A DNA stretch of 64,000 bases from Pseudodesulfovibrio sp. 5S69 (GCF_037094465.1 NZ_CP146609.1:1551501-1615500); one strand, 5' to 3'; numbered from the stretch's first letter, positions 52,553 to 61,680 are shown. Numbers and translations are program-made. Notes: generated from the sequence alone by a model not told the origin.

Positions 52553-53557
52553 ATGGTAAAGAAGGATGAACATATTCCTTTGATCGGCATTGAAGAACAT
52601 TTTCTCACGGAGGAAGTGATTCAAGCCTGGGATAGGGCGAATCTATCCGCCTCCGATCCCAGCCTGGCGCATAATGCTGGTGTTATCGGGCAACGTTTGC
52701 TGGATGTGTCCCAAGGGCGTGTTGAATTAATGGACGAAGCCGGAGTCGACGTGCAGGTGCTCTCGCTCACCACTCCGGCTTTGCATGAACTGGGTCCGGA
52801 AAGTATCAATATAGCTAAGCGTTGCAATGATGCTATCGCCGAAACGATTGTCCGTCATCCGGGCCGGTTCCAGGGTTATGCAACCTTGCCGGTGGTTGAT
52901 CCGGAGGCGGCCGCCCTGGAACTGGAACGTTGCGTTAAAACGCTTGGTTTCAAAGGGACGATGCTGGGGGGGCGCGTTGGAGATCGTAATCTGGATCATC
53001 CTGACTTCGCACCGATATTTGAGAGCGCCAGTGCGCTGCATGTCCCGGTTAGTCTGCACCCCCGTACACCGCCAATTGCTGTACGGGAAGCCTACTACAG
53101 CGGGATGAGTCCTGATCTAGAGATTGCCTTGGCGACGTATGGCCTCGGCTGGCATTACGATGCCGGAGTGCAGTTTGTCCGGCTTCTCGTGTCAGGTCTC
53201 TTTGACCGTCTGCCTAAATTACAGCTTATCCTGGGGCACTGGGGAGAAATGGTGTTGTTCTTTTCGGAACGTATGGCTGCACTGGGACGTTCCGCGAAAC
53301 TGGATAAACCTGTAATGGATTATCTGAAAAGTAATCTGTACGTGACCGCCAGTGGCATGTTTTCAGCCAATTATCTGGCACGTGCCGCCAGCATTGTAGG
53401 TAAAGATCGGTTGCTGTTCTCGACGGATTTTCCGTATCAGTATCGCCCTGGCCATGATGCCCGCCGCTTTTTAAATGAGTGTGGTTTGGAGGGGGAGGAG
53501 CTGGCTGCCTTCGCCCACGGTAATTGGGATCGCCTGACAAAAAACTGCGGCCAATAA
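52553..53557 (+). CDS. Amidohydrolase-family decarboxylase (gamma-resorcylate/ACMSD-like)
   Basis: 334 residues. The N-terminal IGIEEHF gives the Glu-x-His metal motif of the gamma-resorcylate/2,6-dihydroxybenzoate decarboxylase branch of the amidohydrolase family. VSLHPRTPP supplies a further His, ILGHWGEM another, and LLFSTDFPYQYRP the catalytic Asp. It would decarboxylate an aromatic or aromatic-derived acid in the cytoplasm. ATG at 52553 with GGAGGGGAG upstream. Codon usage and composition differ from the GC-rich core, and no pathway partners are nearby, so it looks acquired. Confidence 0.85.
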   Translation: MVKKDEHIPLIGIEEHFLTEEVIQAWDRANLSASDPSLAHNAGVIGQRLLDVSQGRVELMDEAGVDVQVLSLTTPALHELGPESINIAKRCNDAIAETIVRHPGRFQGYATLPVVDPEAAALELERCVKTLGFKGTMLGGRVGDRNLDHPDFAPIFESASALHVPVSLHPRTPPIAVREAYYSGMSPDLEIALATYGLGWHYDAGVQFVRLLVSGLFDRLPKLQLILGHWGEMVLFFSERMAALGRSAKLDKPVMDYLKSNLYVTASGMFSANYLARAASIVGKDRLLFSTDFPYQYRPGHDARRFLNECGLEGEELAAFAHGNWDRLTKNCGQ

Positions 53558-53666
53558 CTCTGCCGTCTTCAGTCGCGGCCTGCCTTGGCTGGAGATGTCG
53601 CCTTGTTTGTGGCAGGGGAGGTGGAGAATGCAGGATGTGTGTATTCGTGTCAGCTATGGGCTCGAA

Positions 53667-53710
53667 AAATGAATGGCTTGCTGGGATAAAACTCAGCAAG
53701 CCATTCATTT
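53667..53710 (-). terminator. Long terminator hairpin downstream of the tRNA fragment
   Basis: Perfect 17-bp stem AAATGAATGGCTTGCTG / CAGCAAGCCATTCATTT with a 10-base loop; on the minus strand it is followed by TTTTTCG. It lies right after the CCA end of the tRNA-like sequence. Confidence 0.8.
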
Positions 53711-53713
53711 CGT

Positions 53714-53756
53714 TGGAGCCAGGAATCGGAGTTGAACCGACGGCCTGCTGATTGTT
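53714..53756 (-). repeat. 3'-half tRNA fragment, probable integration (att) scar
   Basis: Read on the minus strand, it ends with GTCGGTTCAACTCCGAT (T-arm and loop), then TCCTGGC, T and CCA, as a bacterial tRNA 3' end. Upstream of the variable region no anticodon stem or 5' half can be folded. Such partial tRNAs are left where integrative elements recombined into a tRNA gene. A terminator follows directly. Confidence 0.55.
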
Positions 53757-53958
53757 GATCTGGGCGTTGGTGTGCCTAAGGCGTAGCGCGTTGGGTCGGA
53801 GTCAAAGGGGGCAACCTTAAACTTGCTGCCTTACTGTCCGAACAACCGAGACCACCTCTGCGACTCCAGAGGAACCCACGCCGGCTTGGAAGCAGCAGGA
53901 TGAGGACTTTGGCAGTATTGTGCGAGCGATCCTGTATAGTTATAATATATTGTATTTA

Positions 53959-55626
53959 TTATCTATTCGATCTTGGGAAATGAATTGTGAATGTAGTTCC
54001 TTCACCCACTACGGAGGAAAAAAATATTTTCCCATGGTTTTTCTCGACAAGCGAATGCACAATCCCCAACCCCTGCCCAGTTCCTTTTCCTATCTCTTTG
54101 GTCGTAAAGAATGGATCGAAAACCCTGTGAGAAATTGACTCTGGTATGCCACACCCATTGTCTTGCACGGTTATTTCAACTGCTTCGTCATTGTTCCTTG
54201 CCTCAAGAGTAATTTCCCCTGAGGTGTTGTCTCCTGCTCCTCTCTCTTGAATGGCTTGGGCAGCATTTATCATGAGATTCAAGATAATTTGGTTGATGTC
54301 TCCCATGATGCCTTGGATAAGGTGTAATTGGGGATCGCAATTGATTTTAACCACCGCTATGTGTTTCCATTCATTTCGGGTTATATTAACTATGTTTTCG
54401 AAAACTTCACCTAGATGTATATGCACAAATGAATGGTTGTCGGGATGAGCCAGTCTTTTTAGGGTTTGGACAATTTTGGAGACCTGATCAATGCCATTTT
54501 GGGATTCGAGTATGGCCTTTGGGACTTCACTCATAACGTAATTCAAATCTTCGGCCAGAGTTTCGTCGGAAGAAGCTTCCGTCAAAGAGGACAAATCAAT
54601 CAGTTGGCTTATCTCTTGCCAGGACTCTTGAAGGAATTTCAGGTTATTGGCGATATATTGTAATGGCGTATTGATTTCGTGGGCAATGCCAGAAGCCAGT
54701 TGACCAATGCTTTCGAGCTTTCGTGCGTGAGCTAACTCCATTTCCATTTGTTTTTGATTTGTGCGGTCTTCGATAGTAATAATACCACCTTCGAATTTAC
54801 CACTCACATCCTTCATTCGTGCGAGGCTAACGAAATAGAAATGGTATCCATCGGTTGCTTCTTCGGTATGCTCAAAAGTTTTGAAAGCGAAATCTCCGAG
54901 TAGAAACGAGTCTAATTCCTCAGAAATCCAAGGCAGCATTTCGTGGATGTCCTTGCCGATTGATAGCTCCTGCATGTCTTTCTTTGTTCCATAATAAGTG
55001 GCACCAGAGTGTGAGGTGTAACCAAGGCTCTTTGCTGCTGCGTTGTTGATATTGTCCACGGTACCATCTTTTCCAATCAAAAATGACGGAATCCCAAGGC
55101 TCTCAAATAGGGTGAGGTACTTGCTTTTTTCATTTGTCACTTCACGATTTGCTGATTGGAGTTCCAGTATTTCGTTGTCAAGCTCTATGCCGGACCATTC
55201 AGAACAGAAGGCAATTTCAATGAGGTCAAAGGTGCGCTCAATAAAATGCTTGTTATGGAGTATCTCTTCAGGGGAAGCCTCCATGCGCCTGGCAAGGTCT
55301 ACAAATGAATAGCGATAGTACTTGTAGAGACCTAGGAACATTTGGAGGCTGATCCCACGTTCTCGATGAAGGCGGGCTTCCTTGATGCCAAACTGTGCAA
55401 TGGAACTTTCACTTAATTTATCGTGAGGAGAGAACTCTGGGAGTCCTTCACCTATCCTTTCGAGGGCATCAATTATAGCATCGGTTAAGCCGACAATGGA
55501 TATCCTCCATGCCTCAACAAGAGTCGAAGTGTATACTGTATATCCCTGCTTCTTGGCGTACTGTAGTATTCTCTCCATAAGCCATAATTCATTATCTCTT
55601 ATATATTCACCAAGGCTGGTAACCAT
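53959..55626 (-). CDS. Orphan sensor histidine kinase with PAS domain
   Basis: 555 residues, soluble. The N-terminal 150 residues form a helical domain I do not recognise ([20 protein letters not shown], then [18 protein letters not shown]). A PAS domain follows (about 170-290), then the H-box [20 protein letters not shown] and an ATPase with [22 protein letters not shown] and [18 protein letters not shown]. No response regulator is adjacent. AT-richer than the core genome. The signal is unknown. Confidence 0.88.
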   Translation of the reverse strand: MVTSLGEYIRDNELWLMERILQYAKKQGYTVYTSTLVEAWRISIVGLTDAIIDALERIGEGLPEFSPHDKLSESSIAQFGIKEARLHRERGISLQMFLGLYKYYRYSFVDLARRMEASPEEILHNKHFIERTFDLIEIAFCSEWSGIELDNEILELQSANREVTNEKSKYLTLFESLGIPSFLIGKDGTVDNINNAAAKSLGYTSHSGATYYGTKKDMQELSIGKDIHEMLPWISEELDSFLLGDFAFKTFEHTEEATDGYHFYFVSLARMKDVSGKFEGGIITIEDRTNQKQMEMELAHARKLESIGQLASGIAHEINTPLQYIANNLKFLQESWQEISQLIDLSSLTEASSDETLAEDLNYVMSEVPKAILESQNGIDQVSKIVQTLKRLAHPDNHSFVHIHLGEVFENIVNITRNEWKHIAVVKINCDPQLHLIQGIMGDINQIILNLMINAAQAIQERGAGDNTSGEITLEARNNDEAVEITVQDNGCGIPESISHRVFDPFFTTKEIGKGTGQGLGIVHSLVEKNHGKIFFSSVVGEGTTFTIHFPRSNR

Positions 55627-55985
55627 TTAGCCCTCCAGAATGATTTCTATTTCAAACTCGGCCAAAAAAATTATACCAGAATTGTAAAAAACATACGACT
55701 TCAAAATAGTCTAAGGAGCGGTTTCGGTTCTTCGGACGGTTCGGCAGTAAAGTTAAGGTGGAGTTCTGCCTCGTTACGCTGCCTGACGGGCTTCCCATTC
55801 CAGGGGGACTTTATGGAGTTGGTGTGATGGACAGCGCGGATGATGCCGGGAGTATCAATAACCGTTTGGGTCGGCATCCGACCCGGTTTGAGGAATTTGA
55901 CTTCTAGGCCGCAGAGTGGGGGGGCAGAGGAAGGGATCACCCCGTTTTGGATCAGGGTGATCGCTTTCATGTCCTTAACTGTCCC
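55627..55985. other. Intergenic region
   Basis: An 89-codon frame on the minus strand (55701-55970) lacks a well-placed ribosome site and resembles nothing I know; no confident feature. Confidence 0.4.
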
Positions 55986-56345
55986 TTACTCGGCCAGCAG
56001 TTCCGGCTTGACAAATTCAGTGATATCGTTGCCGAAATGAACGAACACTTTTTCCACGCCTTTGACCGGAATCCAGTAGCCGTCCACGTATCTGCCCTGC
56101 TTGGTAAAGGCACCTTTGCGCTCGGCCTGGCCGGATTTGAGCATCTTGTTGCCCAGACAACCGGGACAGATGCGATCGCTCGGGTAGAGGCTATAGCATT
56201 TGATGCCCGGGGTGATACCCAACTCTTCCGCCCGCTGGTTCACAGCCAGAACGTCGCGGCAGGCGTGGACGAGCATCACGGGTTCGGGGTACAGCCCCCA
56301 CATGGTGTCAAAGGCTTCCAGAACGGATTGATCAATTGATTGCAT
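55986..56345 (-). CDS. Small single-domain PAS-like protein with a cysteine motif
   Basis: 119 residues. VLEAFDTMWGLYPEPVMLVH, then VLAVNQRAEELG is a PAS-type beginning; CYSLYPSDRICPGC gives C-x9-C-x2-C. The end (VEKVFVHFGNDITEF) fits the last PAS strands. The cysteine motif resembles that in the PAS domain of the kinase at 30637-31845, so it may bind a metal or iron-sulfur cofactor. AAAGGAG is 7 bp before the ATG. No kinase part: probably a signalling module or adaptor. Confidence 0.72.
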   Translation of the reverse strand: MQSIDQSVLEAFDTMWGLYPEPVMLVHACRDVLAVNQRAEELGITPGIKCYSLYPSDRICPGCLGNKMLKSGQAERKGAFTKQGRYVDGYWIPVKGVEKVFVHFGNDITEFVKPELLAE

Positions 56346-56433
56346 TTTTTTCTCCTTTTGATGTTGGTGAAGTTACTACAATTTATATTGATAAAATGTG
56401 CGTAGTACCGAATAGGCAAGCGCAAGCGGTTTT

Positions 56434-56871
56434 TCAGGTTGTCGCCAGATAGAACTCCAGGACAAAGGACATCACCACTGCATGAAAACCATAGACAGCC
56501 ATATAGGAAGGAATTTTACCGCGCAGTCCCGTTGTCAGCCTGAAGGACAAAATGAGCAGATAGAAAAGCCAAATGACGGCTGGAAAGAGTATCCGTGGCG
56601 AAGTCAGATCAACCATTCCATCTTTGGCGCCCTGAAAAGCTATGCCCATGATGAGCCCCAGGCCCATCGCCACAAAACCGAGGGCCAGGGAGACAAAAAG
56701 ACTTCGGTCCAGATCATGGAGACTCCAGCGGAATCCCTCACCCAATCTGAACGCCTTGGTCTTGATCGCTCTTTCTCTCTTCAGATAGACAAAGGCGATC
56801 ACGCAGGTGATTCCAAAAAGCAAATAGCCCAGAGAGCAAACGATAATATGAAGAGACAAAAGTGCTGACAT
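56434..56871 (-). CDS. CcsA/HemX-like membrane protein (short)
   Basis: 145 residues, four predicted helices: LHIIVCSLGYLLFGITCVIAF, SLFVSLALGFVAMGLGLIMG, ILFPAVIWLFYLLILSF and YGFHAVVMSFVLEFYL. The pattern resembles the cytochrome c assembly CcsA/HemX family but is half the usual length and lacks a WWD haem motif. ATG at 56871 with GGGGAGAG upstream, directly after a 53-codon gene. Possibly a haem- or quinone-linked membrane protein. Confidence 0.65.
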   Translation of the reverse strand: MSALLSLHIIVCSLGYLLFGITCVIAFVYLKRERAIKTKAFRLGEGFRWSLHDLDRSLFVSLALGFVAMGLGLIMGIAFQGAKDGMVDLTSPRILFPAVIWLFYLLILSFRLTTGLRGKIPSYMAVYGFHAVVMSFVLEFYLATT

Positions 56872-56873
56872 TG

Positions 56874-57035
56874 CTACTCTCCCCTTGTTGATCGGCCACG
56901 ACGGTCGGCTAATCCTTTCACTGCGCCGGAATCCTTGCCTTCGTTTCCGACGACGGCTTTTCTTCGCAACCACAGGCTGTGCGCGATCTTGCCGAAAAGT
57001 CCCGTCAGAAAAGCCGTACCAACAAAAACACCCAT
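56874..57035 (-). CDS. Tiny membrane protein (53 aa)
   Basis: The ATG at 57035 overlaps the stop of the upstream small gene (TAATG). The product begins MGVFVGTAFLTGLFGKIAHS, a hydrophobic helix, followed by a basic tail (LWLRRKAVVGN, GLADRRGRSTRGE). It ends 2 bp before the start of the CcsA/HemX-like gene. The coupling on both sides is the evidence that it is real; no family known. Confidence 0.5.
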   Translation of the reverse strand: MGVFVGTAFLTGLFGKIAHSLWLRRKAVVGNEGKDSGAVKGLADRRGRSTRGE

Positions 57036-57244
57036 TACTTACTCCAGACTCCACGAAGATGCCCCTCGGCTGGAGGATTTTCTCCATGGGCGTGGATCGT
57101 CTTCACGTATTTTTTCCAGCCGGGACAAACAGCGGTATGCCAAATCCAGAGCCGGCCTAGGAACGACGAAGGCGACTGCTCCGCTTTCTTCCTGAGTCTG
57201 CAGGTGTCGCACGACATTTGGGGTCTGCTGTTTCCTTTTTGCAT
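57035..57244 (-). CDS. Small cysteine/tryptophan-rich protein (69 aa)
   Basis: MQKGNSRPQMSCDTCRLRKKAE, then SFLGRLWIWHTAVCPGWKKYV. CDTC and a single CPG cysteine plus conserved-looking Trp and His residues suggest a metal or haem contact. AAGGAGAT lies 6 bp before the ATG at 57244. First gene of a coupled trio of small genes reading leftwards. It reminds me of short proteins encoded in other sulfate reducers, but I cannot name the family. Confidence 0.6.
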   Translation of the reverse strand: MQKGNSRPQMSCDTCRLRKKAEQSPSSFLGRLWIWHTAVCPGWKKYVKTIHAHGENPPAEGHLRGVWSK

Positions 57245-57460
57245 CACGATCTCCTTATAAGTGGCTGCCGCATTCCTGAGCGATGTTGGCACCATATTAC
57301 GCAAGTCAAACCGAAATTCCTCTCTGAGTTGCAACGAGATGTAACAAGTTGTTTCCGGCGGCTGGATACAATTGGATACAATTCGTTTCAGGTGAGAAAA
57401 GCCTTTGACAATTGCCTGCGATACTCAAAAGCATACTTTGCACCCAATAAGGAAAACCAT

Positions 57461-57919
57461 ATGAGAAAGATGTTGATTATCGGTGTGTTGGTCGGCGTTG
57501 TCATGCTTGGTGCCTGCACCAGATATGCAGCGATGAAGGGCCCCTTCGACGGCAATGAAGTCAACACCGCTTTTGTTGAGTATGTTGTGGATAACGCCCA
57601 AGATAGGCTTGATTTGACGGACGAACAGCGTGATCAGTTCAGAGTGATGGTGGAAGAAATGGCCGCCAGAGCGCTTGAACAGCGTCCCGAGGTAGCTGCG
57701 TTGCGAGAAAAAATGGCTGAAGAAGTTCGTAAGCCGCGACTCGACATGGATACGATGGAAGCTTTAATGAGAGAGCGCATGCAGCTCTTCCGCATCATCG
57801 TGGAAGAAGAGAAGGATGAATTTGTCGCTTTTCATGCAACGCTGACGGATGAACAAAAAGGCGCTCTGGCCCAACTGATTCTTGATCATGGGAAGAAGGG
57901 CTGGCACGGCAGCCACTAA
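57461..57919 (+). CDS. Spy/CpxP-like periplasmic lipoprotein
   Basis: 152 residues. The lipoprotein signal (MRKMLIIGVLVGVVMLGAC, lipobox LGAC) is followed by a helical, charged domain (LTDEQRDQFRVMVEEMAARALEQRP, LTDEQKGALAQLILDHGKKG) with the repeated LTDEQ motif of the Spy/CpxP family. AAGGAAA precedes the ATG at 57461. A CpxRA-like pair starts 64 bp downstream, so it is probably the stress-sensing partner or target of that system. Confidence 0.8.
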   Translation: MRKMLIIGVLVGVVMLGACTRYAAMKGPFDGNEVNTAFVEYVVDNAQDRLDLTDEQRDQFRVMVEEMAARALEQRPEVAALREKMAEEVRKPRLDMDTMEALMRERMQLFRIIVEEEKDEFVAFHATLTDEQKGALAQLILDHGKKGWHGSH

Positions 57920-57983
57920 CCAGCTATTGTGCGAGTTACCTCGACATACGGGGCAACTCACTTTCGCGCCGCGCGAGGATGTA

Positions 57984-58679
57984 ATGGCAAATACCATTTT
58001 AGTCATCGAGGACGACGCCGATCTCCAGCAACTCCTGAAAGAGTACCTGGCCGGGTTCGGTTATACAGTCCATCCCGAAGGAACGCCCGAAGCAGGTTTG
58101 GATGCCTTCAAATCCCTTTCCCCCGACCTGGTCATTCTGGATGTCATGCTCCCCGGAATAAACGGCTTCGAGGTCTGTCGCCGTATTCGCCAGGACTCGC
58201 AGATCCCGATCATCATGCTCACCGCTCGCGGTGACGTCATGGACCGGGTGGCCGGGCTTGAAATCGGTGCTGATGACTACTTGCCCAAGCCGTTCGAACC
58301 TCGTGAACTCGTCGCCCGCATCCAATCCATCCTGCGTCGCAGCCAGCATAATACGACGTCCGGAAAAGGGGAGTTCGGCTCGCTTCGTATCGACTTCGAC
58401 GGCCGTGCCGCGCTACTCAATGGGGAGGACATCGGCCTGACCACCAATGAATTCAACGCCCTTGCCGTTTTGGCCCGCAACCCCGGAAAAACATTCAGCA
58501 GGGACGATCTTATGCAAGAGTTGCGAGGCCTGGACAGTGAATCTTTCAACCGCTCCATAGATATCACCATGAGTCGCATCCGCCAGAAGCTCGGCGACGA
58601 TCCCAAACATCCCAGATACATCAAAACAATCTGGGGAACCGGCTATGCCTTTATTGGGCAGGGAAGTGAAGATGGCTAG
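57984..58679 (+). CDS. OmpR-family response regulator (CpxR-like)
   Basis: 231 residues. Receiver (ILVIEDDADL, phospho-Asp in LVILDVMLPGINGF, Lys in YLPKPFEPREL) and winged helix (LTTNEFNALAVLARNPGKTFSRDDLM, then SIDITMSRIRQKLGDDPKHPRYIKTIWGTGY). ATG at 57984 with GAGGA upstream. The stop overlaps the kinase start by 8 bp. Confidence 0.93.
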   Translation: MANTILVIEDDADLQQLLKEYLAGFGYTVHPEGTPEAGLDAFKSLSPDLVILDVMLPGINGFEVCRRIRQDSQIPIIMLTARGDVMDRVAGLEIGADDYLPKPFEPRELVARIQSILRRSQHNTTSGKGEFGSLRIDFDGRAALLNGEDIGLTTNEFNALAVLARNPGKTFSRDDLMQELRGLDSESFNRSIDITMSRIRQKLGDDPKHPRYIKTIWGTGYAFIGQGSEDG

Positions 58680-59976
58680 AGTTTGTCGAAGGATCAGGCA
58701 ATCCCTGTTCACTAAATTGGCCTTGGTGCTCGTCATGGGGGTTGTGGCCATCAATGCCGTCACCATCCATCTCTACACCACCCAGAAACGTGAATATGAC
58801 ACCACGCTAAACCTGAGTTTGCTGCAGTATGCCCGTCACCTTGCCGACCAGGTCGGCTCCCCGCCAGACAGGAGTAAGGCGGAGGCTCTGGCTCGCCAAC
58901 GGCCCATGCGCATCACCTATACGGGGAAAACTTCATGGGTGGTTGGCGAAACGGAGGAGACATTTCCAGAAAGATTCCTTGTGCCGCGTTTTTCTCAAGA
59001 GGGGATTGAAATACTCAATCTTCATGAGAATTACAGACTGCGCGTTTCGCTTGCCTCTGGTGGACTTTTGACTTTTGATCTGTTTTCCACAGAAGCCGAA
59101 CGGTCTGCGTTGCGTCAATTCGGGGTTTATTTCCTCGTCGGCTCTTGCCTGATCATGCTGGCCATCTATCTCGTCCTGCGGCTCCTTCTTCGGCCCATTG
59201 AATGGTTGACCGAAGGGGCCGAGTCTGTCCGGGATGGCAAGCTTGACACACGTGTGCGGACGAGAGGTTCCGGCCAGCTCAGAGAGCTCTGTGAAACCTT
59301 TAACCAAATGGCGATTCGACTGGAAAGCCTTGTGACAGGACAACGTGATTTGTTGCTTGGAGTCAGCCATGAGTTGCGAACTCCGCTCACCCGCCTCAAG
59401 CTACGATTGGAAATGCTGGGCACCAAGGTCGACACCACGGCTATTAAGCAGGATGTGGGGGAAATGGAAACCATGATCACCTCGCTGCTGGAAACTGCGA
59501 AAATGCACCACGGAGCCGATGGTGTCCGAGCACAGTCGATGGATATGGCGCAACTCGTCGCCTCTGTTGCAAGCGGTTATCAAGCCCAGCCTCCCGGGAT
59601 TACGGTGGACATCCCTCAAGAGCCGGTCTTGGCAATGGTCGATCCACAAAAAATAACTATGGCCTTGAACACGTTGCTGGACAACGCAATCAAGTATTCC
59701 GCCCCGGATGGCCCGCCTGTCGAGGTCTCGCTACGAGTGAGAGACCATGAGGTCAGCATTATCATCACAGATCACGGCATAGGCATCCCGGAAGAATCGA
59801 TCAGTCACCTTTTTGATCCTTTCTACAGAGTGGACGAATCGCGAACCCGCGACACTGGAGGGTATGGCCTGGGCCTTTATCTTTGCCAAACGATCATCAA
59901 AGCGCATAGGGCGCATATTGAAGTGGTGAGTACCTTGGGCGTGGGAACGACGTTTCGGGTAACTTTTCAATCGTGA
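58672..59976 (+). CDS. CpxA-like membrane sensor histidine kinase
   Basis: 434 residues. Two helices (LFTKLALVLVMGVVAINAVTI and YFLVGSCLIMLAIYLVLRLL) flank a periplasmic domain of about 115 residues. A HAMP domain follows, then H-box LLGVSHELRTPLTRLKLRLEM, N-box LNTLLDNAIKY and G-boxes DHGIGIPEE and GGYGLGLYLC. Coupled to the regulator. With the Spy-like lipoprotein gene in front it forms an envelope-stress unit. Confidence 0.92.
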   Translation: MARVCRRIRQSLFTKLALVLVMGVVAINAVTIHLYTTQKREYDTTLNLSLLQYARHLADQVGSPPDRSKAEALARQRPMRITYTGKTSWVVGETEETFPERFLVPRFSQEGIEILNLHENYRLRVSLASGGLLTFDLFSTEAERSALRQFGVYFLVGSCLIMLAIYLVLRLLLRPIEWLTEGAESVRDGKLDTRVRTRGSGQLRELCETFNQMAIRLESLVTGQRDLLLGVSHELRTPLTRLKLRLEMLGTKVDTTAIKQDVGEMETMITSLLETAKMHHGADGVRAQSMDMAQLVASVASGYQAQPPGITVDIPQEPVLAMVDPQKITMALNTLLDNAIKYSAPDGPPVEVSLRVRDHEVSIIITDHGIGIPEESISHLFDPFYRVDESRTRDTGGYGLGLYLCQTIIKAHRAHIEVVSTLGVGTTFRVTFQS

Positions 59977-60489
59977 TTCACGCACTTTCGATTTTCTATT
60001 GGGGCGGGCTGTCGTTCTACAACAGATTGAATTGTTTGTAGTAATTTTTTATTTGATCGGACACTTCCTCTTGAGAAGTGAGAGGTTCTCCCTTCTGATG
60101 GAAATGTTGAAGACCATCAAACTGAGCTCTGCGCTCAAAAGAGAACCCCATGTCCAGTTTCCATCACAACGTCATCCTCGGATCATTCTCTGCCGTTTGC
60201 TTCGCCTGCTTCGGGCCCAACGGAGCGGGGAAAAACAACGGCCATGCGCATCCTGACCGGGTTCGCGCGTCCCGATTCGGGACAAGTCTTCGTGCAGGGG
60301 CATGATCTGCTGCGCAACCCGGTGTGCTCGGAGTGCCAGCAACGAAATGCTCAATCAGACGGCCGGATATATAAGCCGACAAACGCGATCTTTTTAGCCT
60401 CATAGTCCCCCCTAATACGACAAGAGATCTATGTCAGCCCCAAAAGTTTAATACATGATTTTCGGTAAATTCAAAGCAAATACAGAGTC
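59977..60489. other. Intergenic region with an ABC-ATPase remnant
   Basis: No intact gene. Apart from the ABC remnant there is AT-rich, unremarkable sequence. Confidence 0.5.
60209..60340 (+). pseudogene. Remnant of an ABC-transporter ATPase (Walker A region)
   Basis: FGPNGAGK, one frame, then after a one-base shift MRILTGFARPDSGQVFVQGHD and LLRNPV: the Walker A loop and following strand of GldA/drug-type ABC ATPases. The expected Thr-Thr after the Lys is changed (KNN) and the frame is broken; the rest of the gene is absent. Confidence 0.65.
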
Positions 60490-61680
60490 TTAGATGAATT
60501 GTTTTAATATTTGATCCACAACGTGGTCCCAGTTCTCCAAAGATACACCGAGTTCACGACATCGTTGTTTTGCGTAGCGCCTTTTTTGGGGATCGTTCAG
60601 GTCCGAGAAACGTGAAAAGCAATGAGTGCGACGGCCGATGGAGAAGAGCATCTGTTCCTCCGGCGGCAGGTCGAGAAAGGCCCTTACTGGCTTAGTCATG
60701 ACTTCTCTGCTTTCAGTAATTTTCCCATCAACTTCCTGGAAGAGATTGAGGACATGATCGTTGCACACAGTGGCGTCGATTCCAGCCAATGAATCCAGCA
60801 TGAGCAGGAGTTCTTGCGCTGTCTCAACTTCGCCCATCTTGTCGAATTCGCCAGCCTCATATTGTGCCGCGAGGGGGGCGCTGTCCGGTAGGCCCAGAGT
60901 GCGCAGTCTGATGAAGTCCGGATTTATCTGGTTCAAGGCGTCTGCTGTCTCAACAGCGTTCTCCCGTGACAGGGAGCGACCACCCAGCCCTAGCATCCAG
61001 TATTCGGATAATTCCATGCCGGCACGTTTGACCTTTTGTCCTGCCGCGATCTGAGTGGACTTGTCCACACCCTTCTTAACCGCCTTGAGGACTTTGTCCG
61101 ATCCGGATTCCATGCCGATGTGGACGCGATTGAGACCTGCTTCACTAATCCGTATCATGTCTTCGTCGCTGACCTTTGCCACAGATTTGGAACGGGCATA
61201 GGTCGTGATGCGATCTACATCCGGGAAGCATTCACGGACATGTTTCAGAATCAGAACAAGATCATCCGGTTTGAGAATGAAGCTGTTGCCGTCCTGCATG
61301 AAGATGGAGCGCATGCCGTTATTGATGAAATTGTAGGCAGCGTATATCGCTTGGCGGTCAAAGCCAGGATCCTTCTCTAAGGCATGAAAATGGCTCCAAA
61401 GCATGCGCCCATGGAGCTTCTCAAGGTCTAAAAGCTTTTCTACGTTTTGATGCACCAGATCGATATCGCGCAGGATATGGTCCACCGGGCGCAAGGAGAA
61501 TTTCTGGCCCTTGTATAACCCGCAGAAAGTGCATTGGTTCCAAGGACAATTACGGGTGATACGCAGAAGCAAGCTTCCGGCTTCGCTCGGTGGTCGGATC
61601 GGCCCCTGTTCAAAGCCTTTGTACTCGTTGTCGTCCGTCTTAGACGGACATTGATCATTATATATGTTCAAGAGTTCCAT
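60490..61680 (-). CDS. Radical SAM protein with unusual C-x4-C-x2-C motif
   Basis: 396 residues. LLLRITRNCPWNQCTFCGLYKGQKF carries the cluster cysteines with C-x4-C-x2-C spacing instead of the usual C-x3-C-x2-C. The TIM-barrel core follows with ITTYARSKSVAKVSDEDM, GLNRVHIGMESGSDKVLKAVKKG and WMLGLGGRS. ATG at 61680 with AAGGAGGA upstream. This is a family found in anaerobes, of unknown reaction. It stands alone next to gene remnants. Confidence 0.85.
   Translation of the reverse strand: MELLNIYNDQCPSKTDDNEYKGFEQGPIRPPSEAGSLLLRITRNCPWNQCTFCGLYKGQKFSLRPVDHILRDIDLVHQNVEKLLDLEKLHGRMLWSHFHALEKDPGFDRQAIYAAYNFINNGMRSIFMQDGNSFILKPDDLVLILKHVRECFPDVDRITTYARSKSVAKVSDEDMIRISEAGLNRVHIGMESGSDKVLKAVKKGVDKSTQIAAGQKVKRAGMELSEYWMLGLGGRSLSRENAVETADALNQINPDFIRLRTLGLPDSAPLAAQYEAGEFDKMGEVETAQELLLMLDSLAGIDATVCNDHVLNLFQEVDGKITESREVMTKPVRAFLDLPPEEQMLFSIGRRTHCFSRFSDLNDPQKRRYAKQRCRELGVSLENWDHVVDQILKQFI

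Larger units (their letters stand above)
53558..53958. other. Intergenic region with tRNA-end fragment
   Basis: No protein gene. Contains a hairpin terminator and the 3' part of a tRNA (listed separately); the rest shows nothing recognisable. Confidence 0.5.

Noticed and set aside
53714-53756. Complete tRNA gene
   Set aside because: The 3' part is convincing, but no anticodon stem, D-arm or matching 5' acceptor strand can be formed upstream, so only a fragment is called.
55701-55970. 89-codon minus-strand frame before the PAS-like gene
   Set aside because: Ribosome site is too close to the start (AAGGAC-ATG) and the product has no recognisable pattern; not called.
57284-57303. TTGGCACC...GCAAG resembling a sigma-54 promoter on the plus strand
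   Set aside because: Spacing between GG and GC is 11 instead of 10, which is generally not tolerated.
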